In this document: piece after piece, positions 10,941 through 21,200 of the stretch | Numbering within the stretch: position 1 is the first letter of the stretch | Layout: each line of letters begins with the position of its first letter | From: Apostichopus japonicus | Taxonomy: Eukaryota > Echinodermata > Holothuroidea > Aspidochirotida > Stichopodidae | Assembly: GCF_037975245.1 (NCBI RefSeq) | Contig: NC_092583.1 | Span: 9,772,764-9,836,763 of the forward strand | Direction: 5' to 3' | DNA length: 64,000 bases | Made by a program: the position numbers and the translations under genes | The notes under the pieces: generated by a model | What the model saw: only the letters and a program-made list of their open reading frames with translations | Databases searched by the model: none | Told to the model about the DNA's origin: nothing

Positions 10941-12439
10941 GTACCGAGGCATGGGGGAGAGTGTTGTATACGACACAGGGGGTCCAAAAAAAGGGAGGGG
11001 AGGGGAGAAGGGGTACGAGAGAATTGGTGGGGGGAGAGAAGGTGATAGGGTGGACTTGGAAGGAGGTGGTTGAAGGAAAGGAGTCAGGGAGGGAGGTAAA
11101 ACGATGAAGAAAGCAGAGGAAGAGGTAAAGGGGATGGATGAAGAATTGTCGGGTGAGGGAGGAGAAATTGGTAAGGAGAGAGGGGGTTAGAAGGGGGGAA
11201 AGGAGAGGGGGAAGGAGACAGGAAAAAGGAGAGTGGGGAAAGGTACATTGATTAATTTGTGTTTAGATGGGTATTTGGGGTTAATATCAGCTATCACAGC
11301 ATACTCCACGCATGAAGGTCACTATTGGCCACAACGGGGCAAAACTTTAACACATATGACTGATTGAGGGTGGTCTCAGTTCCCTGACCTATTTTCTTGA
11401 GTAGTTTGGGGTTCAATTAGAATAAGGTTTGTGAAAATCTCTCTGGGTGGAAAATTCCCAAAGTTTTCTACAATTCTGAACACTAATGGTCTCATATCTT
11501 GCATGGCTTTCTTATCTGTTTCCAACCTGATTTCCAGAGTTAGGATGTAAAATATGGTGAACATTTTGAATGGAACTTGTTGTGTGTGTACTTTTGGAGT
11601 GGTAAAATACGGGGTGACAACTGAATTATGATAATCAGGCAAGTAGTATTTTTACGACACTTAAGTGGCCACGGATGTGGGAGGAGCCCGCATGGGCGTA
11701 TGGATTACAACGTACACATCGGGTGGCTTCCAAGTTTTTCAATTTAAAAAGTCATTTCAAATGGGAAAACTGTAGATTGCTCTTGGATGAAAACCCCACC
11801 TTACAATGACCCAGCCGGGAATCGAAACCTTCGAACCTCCTGATTGCTAAGTCGCATTGCTTCAAACGCCTTTATCCACTCGGCCACATCACCGGTATTC
11901 AATCACCGGGATGTATTTTCAATAGAATTATTTTCAGTATTAGTTTTCGTTCATATTCTTCTCCTTTTTCTTCTTCTGCTATATAAATGTTGTTTCTTTC
12001 ATTTTCTTTTTGTTCATTTCCACAGAGGTTGTCAGCAGGTAATTTACCACACAACAGCCTGGAATTCACCCGTGACTGGAGAAGGTGTCAGGACAGATAT
12101 AAACTCTTAATGACCATCGGCAGTACCAGGTTAGAGAAGGTTATGAAGAGTGATATCGGGATGGGTGTTCTAGGCGAAATACTGGTTTCCCTGAATGCAT
12201 CTTTCGTACCAGAAGACGCTACGGCTGTCGCCGATATTCTAGAATGTCTACCAAACTGTGGAAGGTTCTCCTTAGCCTTAGATTTTCTGAGTAGGCAGGA
12301 AAAACAGTCCGCCAAAGAACTGGTGGAGAAATTAGAGGATAGTTGTGAAAGTAATGAAGATGAAGATGTAAAGTCGCTACGAGAAGAGTTGCAAAAACTC
12401 GGCGCTATTTATCAGTTGAACTCGAAGGATGAATGTTGA
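10799..12439 (+). CDS. CCDC103: CCDC103 (dynein arm attachment factor), last two coding exons; partial
   Basis: Two exons joined in phase 0 (10799-10940 and 12026-12439) encode the central and C-terminal parts of CCDC103, ending at TGA 12437-12439. The first begins DIVAASHLQPLEKKDK, matching the ASHLKPLERKDK segment of vertebrate CCDC103. The second has the FTRDWRR motif and then the helical RPAP3-C-like domain (about 100 residues: RLEKVMKSDIGMGVLGEIL through LDFLSRQEKQSAKEL), followed by a short acidic and coiled tail. In vertebrates the protein acts in cytoplasmic preassembly and axonemal anchoring of ciliary dynein arms, and loss causes primary ciliary dyskinesia. The 5' exon with the N-terminal dynein-attachment helix was not found, so it should lie upstream, probably outside the window. 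In total 184 residues plus a split codon are present. Confidence 0.9.
10941..12025 (+). other. CCDC103 intron (1,085 bp)
   Basis: The first half is a long purine-rich stretch (GGGAGAGG/GGAAAGG, about 10970-11250). The second half holds a tRNA-derived SINE on the minus strand. It ends in a strong acceptor, TTTGTTCATTTCCACAG, at 12025. Confidence 0.8.
11650..11895 (-). mobile_element. SINE with class II tRNA (Ser/Leu-like) head
   Basis: On the minus strand the head begins near 11895 with GGTGATGTGGCCGAGTGG, which contains a good pol III A box (TGGCCGAGTGG). About 45 nt later comes GGTTTCGATTCCCGGCTGG, a B box with one extra T. The wording and spacing resemble serine/leucine tRNAs. The body continues to about 11650 without a clear tail. 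It is too diverged to be a functional tRNA gene. Confidence 0.7.
12026..12439 (+). CDS. CCDC103: CCDC103 terminal coding exon
   Basis: 137 codons plus TGA, opening with AGG after the CACAG acceptor. It carries the FTRDWRR motif and the full RPAP3-C-like helical domain, and no internal stop. Confidence 0.92.
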   Translation, partial: RLSAGNLPHNSLEFTRDWRRCQDRYKLLMTIGSTRLEKVMKSDIGMGVLGEILVSLNASFVPEDATAVADILECLPNCGRFSLALDFLSRQEKQSAKELVEKLEDSCESNEDEDVKSLREELQKLGAIYQLNSKDEC

Positions 12440-12649
12440 AGTATCGTCTGGCATACTGTCATTGTATGTATACAGTACTTAGTGTTCCTGCACTGCGTGG
12501 AAGAATGACAACTTTCATTTGGAAGTCCAGATGGTCTGTGCCTTGATGAGATAATCTTAGGGATGGGGGATGACCAGGGGATTTGACGGGGGGGGCATAG
12601 GGGGGCAGAGGGGAATGCAGGAGGGTTATTATGAAAAAACCTGCTTCTG

Positions 12650-12655
12650 AATAAA
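12650..12655 (+). terminator. Candidate CCDC103 polyadenylation signal
   Basis: AATAAA lies about 210 nt after the CCDC103 stop codon and is the first canonical hexamer there. The intervening 3' UTR contains a G-rich patch near 12588-12612. Confidence 0.6.
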
Positions 12656-13049
12656 TAATTCACATCATCTTCAAATGCAGTATTTTTTGTTAAAGCAAGG
12701 AAAGAATGAAAACATTTTAATAACTTGTTTTTTTAGAAATAGCATTTTACTGTTCAAACTTGATATGGTCATTATATGTTGAATGATTGATATTTCTGTG
12801 TAAATCAGTGTCTTTATGTAACTGGACACATTAGAGCAAGTGTGTAGCTAGACCTCTTATATTGTAGGGACGAACAATACTTTTCTTAAAGGGGGGATCA
12901 GGCAGAACCGTTTTCCCAAAAAAACATTCTTCTGCAATTTGGGGGGTGGGGAGGAGATGTAAGTAATGGTGGCAGGCTTTCAAAATACATTTCATAGCAT
13001 TTGTTATTCCTTTGATCATATGACTTTGAGTGTATCAGTTTTCAGCTCC
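12656..13049. other. Intergenic, no gene seen
   Basis: AT-rich, with a G tract near 12890 and GGGGGGTGGGG near 12940. No coding signal. Confidence 0.5.
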
Positions 13050-13292
13050 ATCTATGTATGTATGTATGTATTTTAGATCCTCCTGCAAGCAGGAACTCGC
13101 GAAGAAGCCTCATTGGCTTATCAAAGCTGCAAGCTGACCGAAGTCAGTGTCTTACATTCATATTTTACGTCCATGATTATGAATTGTCAACAACTCTGTA
13201 ACTGGACAACATACATTAATCTTGGAGTGACTCGAACTCGGGACCTTATGATTGAAGGCACCGGCGTTAACCACTGAGCTAACACTCCACTG
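13050..13292 (-). mobile_element. tRNA-derived SINE with intact A and B boxes
   Basis: On the minus strand the head starts near 13290. The A box TAGCTCAGTGG is at 13271-13281 and the B-box core GTTCGAGTC at 13229-13237, with normal spacing. A tRNA-unrelated body follows, containing CCTGCTTGCAGGAGG, and then an (ATAC)n tail at about 13055-13075. The intact promoter boxes suggest a relatively young copy. No clear target duplication was found. Confidence 0.85.
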
Positions 13293-13854
13293 TGATATCA
13301 TTGATGGGAAGATTTTTTGAAGGGAGTACCTCCTGCCACTGCTCCCACCCCCACAACACCCACCTCCCCCACCCACCCCCACTTCCTCCACATTTTTTTT
13401 TCTCCATATTGTTCCTCCATATTTGTTTTATTCAGGAACACTCTTACTTATCCTTGTGCAGTATGTTCATGGGAAAGAAAACTGGAAATTAACTTTGCAA
13501 GTTAAGTTAAAGTGACCACAATGCATCCATTTTCAGGATATTTAGAATATTTCTTGCAGTAATTTTGAATACATGTCATTGCAATCGGCAAGTCTGAACG
13601 AGGACAGTTTTTCACTGAATTTCAGTACACCAAGTTTTGCATCCCAAGTTATTACCATACTGTATCCTGTATCCCCCAGCCTGACAAGAAGTGGGGGGGG
13701 GGGGTTGGGAGGATTGAGAACAAGGGGCCCAGGGTGATATGGGAGAAAGGTTAAATGTATTCTCATTTCATAATAGACTTAAAGAAACCTAAAAAAGCTG
13801 GCCGAGTGACATGATTTTCCCACATGCACAACCTGGTTCTCGATGTCCCTTTGT

Positions 13855-14226
13855 ACTGGGTTCAAGGGCGTAGGAACCGGGGTGCTGGGGGGGCGCCAGC
13901 CCCCAGTGAAAAATATGGGGGGGGGGCGGAAGTATCATTCCACGCCCCCCCGATCCGCAAGTCAGAAAACCCCTTTTCCATTTCCAAATGAGAAAAAAGT
14001 CTCATTTGGAGCACCAAATTGCATCTAAGGCCACGTGAAAATGCAAAATTATTTACAAAATGGAGTGGGTGTTGAAGTGTGCTATATTGCACCAAATTGC
14101 ATCTGAGGCCACCTGGAAATGCAAAAAAATTCCACCCCCTCCCCTTAGAACCCTCCCCCAGGCCGGCCATCAGTCTTCAGCCCCCCCCCCCACTCAAAAG
14201 TACCTTCCTACGCCACTGACTGCGTT
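13855..14226. mobile_element. hAT-like MITE (13863-14218) with 8-bp target duplication
   Basis: The left end CAAGGGCGTAGGAACC and the right end, read inverted as CAGTGGCGTAGGAAGG, form a terminal inverted repeat. Flanks are ACTGGGTT (13855-13862) and ACTGCGTT (14219-14226), an 8-bp duplication with one mismatch, typical of hAT. The 356-bp element encodes nothing. Inside it, the block ACCAAATTGCATCTRAGGCC occurs twice about 80 bp apart, and there are long G and C tracts. It separates nothing functional in the intergenic DNA. Confidence 0.8.
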
Positions 14227-14872
14227 AAAATAAACCTGATCAAGTCAGTATTTTTTTTCTGCATTTGCTTGTGGGCGGGGGGGGGGCAGGGGAATATCGT
14301 CAGTGATGTTTATTAGGGTATACATGTAAGTATATTTTGCTTGGTCCTCATGTTAAAATAATTTATAAATGTAATAAATTATATTTTAATAAGACAAATG
14401 ATGTGTATTCATAGTATGTATCTTGAATCTGTGTACTATTGGCTTAACAACTTCTGGAAAAGTTTTTGTTTTGTGGAATCTTAAACAAACAGAGATATAG
14501 TTTGTTTGTTATTTATCATTCCTAAGAGAACCATAATTCATTCACTGCCATAATAAGCCTTAGTGTGGTAATATTATACAATAACTCATAATGTACTATA
14601 TTTCAATGGATGTGAATAGATTTATACATTTCAGTACCAATTTCCACGTGTTTATAATATTTATCTTTCTGGATTTAACAGATATATATATTTACCAGGG
14701 ACAGATCCAGGTCCTGGGGTTGTTATAGACTGACCCCTATGTGGTGGTTTCTTGGGGCCTTATGGAAGTGAAAAGATGCTTTCTGAGGTATATTTAGATT
14801 ATAAATTAGGTGGGATTGAAAAGGTAGTGGTAATAATCGATTCCTCTGTCCCAACTCCTTGTCTCTCCCCCC
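14227..14872. other. Intergenic, no gene seen
   Basis: AT-rich sequence with a G10 tract near 14278. No coding or RNA-gene signal. Confidence 0.5.
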
Positions 14873-15048
14873 TATCAGCACATCCCCTCATCAGCCCCTC
14901 CCCCTCATCAGCCCCTCCCCCTCATCAGCCCCTCCCCTCATCAGCCCCTCCCCTCATCAGCCCCTCCCTTCATCAGCCCCTCCCCTCATCAGCCCTCCCC
15001 TCATCAGCCCCTCCCCTCATCAGCCCCTCCCCTCATCAGCCCCTCTCC
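14873..15048 (+). repeat. Minisatellite, 15-17 bp unit (CCCCTCATCAGCCCCTC type), about 11 copies
   Basis: Tandem CCCCTCATCAG units with small length changes, C-rich on the plus strand. Open frames across it (Ser/Pro/His-rich) are by-products. No protein evidence. Confidence 0.95.
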
Positions 15049-15439
15049 TGATGGAAATGGCTGCTTGCATCACTGCATAATAGTTGAGTGGTAGGTATAA
15101 CTTCTAAAGTGGAAACTGCACTCTTTTTCTTTAAGAGAGGGTCTAAATTTCCTCTTCAGTTTGATGAAATGTTCCTCACAATAAGCCTTTCATGTTGTTG
15201 ATGATTGATAAATCCTGTAATGCTAACAACACTAGAGTCAACTAGCAACATAGGTCATTAGTTTGACTTGTCAAGTTTATATATTTAAAGTGGAAAACAA
15301 GAATTTGGATATTTTCCTGACAGTTTCATGTGATAGATACTAAATAAGAATATAAAATTGTCTAGTCGACAAAATGTTGTGAGTCAAAACTAATTCAAAT
15401 AGATTTAATTACTTATTCATTAACATTCAGTTGGTCAAA
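15049..15439. other. Intergenic, no gene seen
   Basis: AT-rich sequence between the minisatellite and the LINE remnant. The last part may be upstream LINE sequence too decayed to read. Confidence 0.45.
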
Positions 15440-15900
15440 CATATCTTGAAGGGTGTCGGAGTTTGATGATGTGTGAACCCGTCTATTTGCTGATGATTTT
15501 CTCTTTAATAAGGATTGCACTAAGCTAATCAATCAAGTTAAATGCTCTTTCAAATCGCTTTAAGTTGTGGTTAACGTCCAACAAACTTACTTTACATGTT
15601 GGTAAACACCAACAACACTATGTTCCATGCCAATAATAAGAACCATGCTTGCTGTGAGAGCTTCATTTTCGATCGAATTTAAATTAATAAATCATCTAGT
15701 ATCATATATTTAGGTTATTGATTATCACCTATGCTGGCAGCATCAAGTGAATGACCTTTGACACTCTCTGGTTAAGTACACTGGTATGTTTTCTCGCATT
15801 ACGGATATCTAGTGCTCATCATAGTTTGTGTAGCTACACCAGTTTCTTATCATTTTGTCATGTATTACCGTAAAGCATTTGTAAAATAAATTTGAATTAA
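15440..15900 (+). mobile_element. Decayed LINE reverse-transcriptase fragment with FADD box
   Basis: Plus-strand frames contain FADDFLFNKDCTKLINQV, with the reverse-transcriptase F/YADD catalytic box at 15486-15497. After a frameshift comes the LWLTSNKLTLHVGK segment that normally follows it, and then a YLG box with downstream W/H residues. Several stops and frame changes make it a pseudogene. The 3' end AAAATAAATTTGAATTAATT resembles a LINE tail. The clade is uncertain. Confidence 0.75.
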
Positions 15901-17536
15901 TTCAATCTTCGTTTTAAGTAATACGCGCAAAATTTGATATAAACTTGCCGATCAGACACAAAGAAATCAACTTTAGAGAAATAGTGGCGCTAGATAAAAA
16001 TTCAAAGTTACAATGTTTTACTCAGCGTGCTATGACTGCGCTCTGTATATAAGGCTCTGGCTATGGTTTTATTACAGCGCCATCATTTTAACGGGATTCA
16101 AATAGCGTTAAAAGAAAAAGACAATTTCCATCTCTGTCTTGAGTGATTGACTTTTATACAAATAGACATGATAATTTAGTGAGTTTTTTAGTATTACAAT
16201 ATGTGTTTCAGATATGATTTTTGCAAGTTTCGAGAACAATCGCGATATTTTTAGAATCATCGAAAACTGACGCCCAACAGAGATGGCGACCGTTAAGGTT
16301 ACACCAGAGTAAAATTGCGATACTTTCAGAATCTTCGAAAACTGATGCCCAACAGAGAGATGGCGCCCTGTTAAGGTTACATCAGACTATAGTAGTGCAA
16401 AATTAGGTTATTTCCCGCTTAAAAGATTGACTAATTTGGATATGAAATTTTAATGTCATAATATAATAATTTAAGGCGAAAACTCAACTAATACTTCACT
16501 TTTACATCAGAGATATGTGTTTCTGATCTGTATTAATATATCATAAACATCTCCACTGAAATGTGGGAACCGTGAATTTTCGTACAAATTTGATCATTTT
16601 GTAAGGCTATACCTTATGATTTTGTCAAATTTCGAGCAAAATTGCGATATTTTGAGAACCTTCGAAAGCTGATGCGGAACAGAGATGGCGCCCTTTTAAT
16701 GTTGCATCAGGCTATCATAGTGCAAAATTAAGTTATTTCCCGTTTAAAAGATTGACTAATTTGGATATGAAATTTTAATGTCATAATATAATAATTTTAG
16801 GCGAAAAATCAACTAAAACTTTATTGTAGCATCAGAGATATGTGTTTTTTGATCTATATTAATTCATCATAAACATCTCCACTGAAATGTGAGAACCGTG
16901 AATTTTCGTCCAAATTTGATCATTTTGTAAGGCTATATACCCTTATGACTTTTTCAAATTTCGAGCAAAATTGCGATAATTTTCGAATCTTCGAAAACTG
17001 ATGCGGAACAGAGATGGCACCCTTTAAGGTTACATCAGACTATAATAGTGCAAAATTAAGTCAGTTTCCGTTTAAAAGATTGACTAATATGGATAAGAAA
17101 TTTTAATGTCATAATATAATAATTTCAGGCGAAAACTCAACTAAAACTTCATTTTAACATCAGAGATATGTGTTTCTGATCTGGCTTAATTCATCATAAA
17201 CATCTCGACTGAAATGTGAGAACCGTGAATTTTCGTCCAAATTTGATACTTTTGTAAGGCTATACCCTTATGATTTTTTTCAAATTTCAAACAAAATTAC
17301 GATATCTTGAGAATCTTCGAAAACTGATCCGGAACAGAGATGGCGCCCTTTAAGGTTACATCAGACTATAATAGTGCAAAATTAAGTCATTTTCCGTTTA
17401 AAAGATTGACTAATTTGGATACGATATTTTAATGTCATAATATAATAATTTGAGGCGAAAAGTCAACTAGAACTTCACTTTTAAACATCAAAGAGATGTG
17501 TTTCTGATGTGTATCAATTTATCATAAACATCTAGA

Positions 17537-18133
17537 TTAAAGCAGCATTTTGCGTTTGGTCGCCGTTTTCTACTTTTTGGACATGTCCATCGATTTTTTT
17601 ACATATATCAATCACAAAACAGCAAACTAAGATATTAGCCAAGTTTTTCCCTGCCAACAAACGTTAATTGGCGAGTAATTAAGGATATTTGCAGATAATG
17701 ACAAAAGTGTCCACGACAAATTCCACATATAAAGTTAATCGCATACACTTGCCCCAAACCCACTAGTTTGAATTCAACCAATCAGAGATGCAGGTTTAGT
17801 TATGAGCCGTTGCTAAAAATAGATTAGAGACTTTGCGTTGTTACGACCATGGAGGTAAAACCTCCATGGTACAACCAGGGAGTTGTTATGGAACTCCCTG
17901 GTACAACTGCCATGTAGACTGTACACAAATCAAGGATGGTGTTGTATTACGTACTGGTCAATGAAGTTCGTAGTGTTTAAATATTCATATTAAAGTTGCA
18001 AATTTTCGGCTTTTATGCCACCATTTGAAGTGAGATTTAAATAGATAAGCAAGTTATGTATATCGTTATGGCATATAGTGGAGTCAGTGAGGTTGAGAAA
18101 AATCATAGAAAAGGACGCAAAATGCTGCTTTAA
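17537..18133. mobile_element. MITE with TTAA target duplication and 15-bp terminal inverted repeats
   Basis: The 589-bp element (17541-18129) begins AGCAGCATTTTGCGT and ends with its exact inverted copy ACGCAAAATGCTGCT, flanked on both sides by TTAA (17537-17540, 18130-18133). TTAA is the target used by piggyBac-type transposases, although the ends do not start with the usual CCY. It interrupts a unit of the 325-bp array, and the neighbouring units show the unoccupied sequence. It encodes no protein but contains two perfect hairpins. Confidence 0.8.
17846..17902. repeat. Pair of adjacent perfect hairpins inside the MITE
   Basis: ACCATGGAGGT (17846-17856) pairs perfectly with ACCTCCATGGT (17860-17870) over a 3-nt loop. 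Four bases later, ACCAGGGAGTT (17874-17884) pairs perfectly with AACTCCCTGGT (17892-17902) over 7 nt. Each has 11-bp arms without mismatch in an otherwise AT-rich, diverging element. Confidence 0.9.
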
Positions 18134-18215
18134 ACGTGAAAACCTTGATTTTTCGTCTAACTTTGATAATTTTGTAAGATTATCGATTCTTTTAAAAAAT
18201 TTGATATTAAAAAAA

Positions 18216-21200
18216 ACATAACTAGGCCCAAGTATGGTCTTTTGTTAGAACTACATTTACTTGCAACTACGTATTGTTGTGCACGTGGAGGGACGATTTG
18301 GTAGGCTACCAAAAATTGATTGGAAACTTTCAGTTAAATGAAACGGGATTTGTTCACAGTTTTGGCTTAACGTTAGGCTACAGTTTCGTTTTATGTTATA
18401 TAATTATTGTTATCGGATCGGTATCGGTCGATATTGGAAGTTTGAATATCGGGTATCGGCCAAACCAATAGTTGCAATATCAGTACAACAGTGATCATCC
18501 GCGTAGGATGAACTACAAGGCCGATATATATGGTAGGCCGCATTCGCAGTTCAACACAATTTTCATCTTGTAGTGTTCTGTTATAGTGCGAATAATTCCT
18601 TGTGGTGTTCTGTTATAGCGCCACCAATCCCTTAGTATTTCCACAATAGCGCAGAGCGGATTTTTCAATGTATGCTTTATTGGTTTGTGTCATATTTCCA
18701 GGCCTTTCATATGAAAGGTATCCCCAAATAAAACTTCAAATGATAAAACAACCAAGAATTGCATATTTTTTTTTCCCTTTATAATTTTTGTTTTTATTCA
18801 GGAAATACATGTTCATTTTCAAATAGTTAATATATTTAGACAAAATTTTCTTGTTGAGCTAGTCGATAAAGGCCGCTACAAAATAGTAACAGCAATACCC
18901 CATACCTCAAATATATTTCATCAATTGCAGGAGTATCTTTATAAAGGATACTCTATTCTGGTAGGCTGCAATATGTACACAAAACTTGGTATATTAAAAA
19001 AAAAAATGAAAAGAAAAAATGAAAAAAACACATGAAAAACTGCAAGGAAATGAAACAAGAGGGTAGAGGTGACATTTGACCACCAACTTAGCAGAAAAGC
19101 CAGGCAGCTATTGTTAGCTTGCTATTTAAACTCATATACAGCAATAATTCTGATTAAAATGATCAACAACAACAAAAAATCAACAGGGTTCTATAATTCA
19201 TGTTTTCTTGACAAAATTTTGAAAAAAACATTTTTTTTTTTCTACAGCAGTGTATGTTATAGGTGGATCAGCTTATTATAAACCAATATTCTCTTCAAAA
19301 TTATATATATATTTTTGATTTTTTTTATCTTTTATCTTTTGAAGCTGAAAATGAGATACAAAATTAAACATATTCAAAAAGGTTTTCAAGACGGGGTATG
19401 CATTGATAGGGGTAGGAATACAAGATTAAGAAAGTCTTAAAAAGGTTAAAACTTAGATATATAAAGAACAAAAATATTGTTACATACTTTACTATCATTT
19501 TTGCAAATGATATTTTTTTGAGTGGGAGCTGGGGAAAGAGAAGGGGGGGGGGGGTGGAGGAAGTATGCACAGGTTTTATTGATGAAAGAAACACAACATT
19601 TTTAGCAGCGTGATTAAAATGGATTCACATGACACATATATTGTATCAAAATAGTTATGACTCAAAAAATTTTTAATACATAAGTGTTATTTTTATAATT
19701 AAAAGTGCATATTCCAGATTGATAATTAATCAACAATAAAATCATTGTTAAGCTTTCGCTGATCCCTTTGTATGATATGTTTTATCTTTATTAATTTTAT
19801 TATTATTTTATATTCGAGCAAAATCTAACGGCTGGTTTCTGTGATTTAAAAATTTTGTTGTTGAATTTAACAAATTTAACAAATGAAATATATTTCCATT
19901 CGGATTTATCTTACTGTCTTTGAAGTCGATTTTAATTTTCAAGAAAAAGATAAATAATAAATGTCAAAAACCCACAGAAAACCTGATTGAGAAAGGTCAG
20001 AATAATACATTTCCAAGAGCATGGAAAACAATCTCGATAAATTCTTAAATATTTGCAATACATTTTTATTTTAAGATTAAATGACCTTTACCCTGAGCAT
20101 CTGGTACTTAACCGGTTCATTGTTAATTTCAAGGTAAAAGATGTTCAAACATTTCTGTTAATTACACAACTGATATTTTTCATAATTCATCTTTGTATAT
20201 CATATCACCAACAGCATTAGCTATGATATCATGAATAGAGAGAGTTATTACATGCACATACTCCACATACCCATGGCAATTTCTTCTGGGAGAAGGGGGT
20301 ATTGGGGGGGGAGGGTGTGGTGGAAAGGATGAAAAATTAATGAATGAGAATGAGGTAATGAGGAACACAGAATCTCAGAAAAGTGAAGCGGTTGTACTGA
20401 TGAGTATTTACTTATTAACACAATTATTAAAAGGACCTTACAAAAAAAGACATAAAAAAAAGGGAGAATTACTTTCCAAGTTTTTAAGAGAAACGGGAAA
20501 AAGTGTACATTTTTGACAGAATAATTGGACCGACATCAGTCTGATAATGTCTGTACTGAATTAAAATAATAAAAATAAATCCTGAGGAAACATTGCTTAA
20601 GTGGTAAATTGAAGTTCATTTTTTTGGGGGCTCTCCCATGCTAGTTTTTCTCGTTAATCAATATAGATTACAGATTCATCTTTGCTTTGTAGAAATTTGA
20701 ACTCCTCCCCCCACCCCCCCCGGGTATTGATTGGAATTAAAAGACCCCCTGACACTCGACAACCTACCACAAAGGTTTATTTCAGTTCAACTACATCTCT
20801 CTCTTTTTGTGATTTTTTTTTTCCTTTTCTTTTTTTACATGATTTCAGTTTTTCATAATTCCATGGTTGCTGTTGGCCAATGAGTTCTTTCAAAATATTA
20901 CAAAACTTTCTGGCAAGTATCGACTTGACGTGACCATTGTTTTACTATCCCTGAAAATAAGTAAGATCTTTACACTGAATTAAGACAACCAATATAAAAT
21001 TTGTCAATGGGCATTGGGGAGGGGGGCTCACAAAAGGCAAACAAGGAGAACCAAATTTTAAGAAATTTAAATGATAAAATAATGTTTTTTTCATTCGTAT
21101 CACATAAAATGAAATATCCTGAGTAAACAACACACAATTGAATGGCTTCGTCTGGCCATTGGTTCCTCCTATACAGTATGTAATGACTTAGCCGGGCAGT

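Larger units (their letters stand above)
16215..18215 (+). repeat. Tandem array, ~325-bp unit, about four copies, interrupted by a MITE
   Basis: The anchor ATCATAAACATCT recurs near 16540, 16866, 17191 and 17521 (spacing 325-330 bp). Each unit also has CTTCGAAAACTGATGC, CAGAGATGGCGCCC and ATTTTAATGTCATAATATAA. The first copy carries an extra ~90-bp internal duplication around 16250-16390. The last unit is split by the MITE at 17541-18129 and resumes at 18134. No long open frame exists in any copy. Confidence 0.9.

Noticed and set aside
11881-11895. Functional tRNA-Ser or tRNA-Leu gene
   Set aside because: The acceptor stem and variable arm do not pair properly, and a SINE body follows instead of a terminator.
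14752-15080. Ser/Pro/His-rich frames
   Set aside because: Translate a C-rich minisatellite, without splice or family support.
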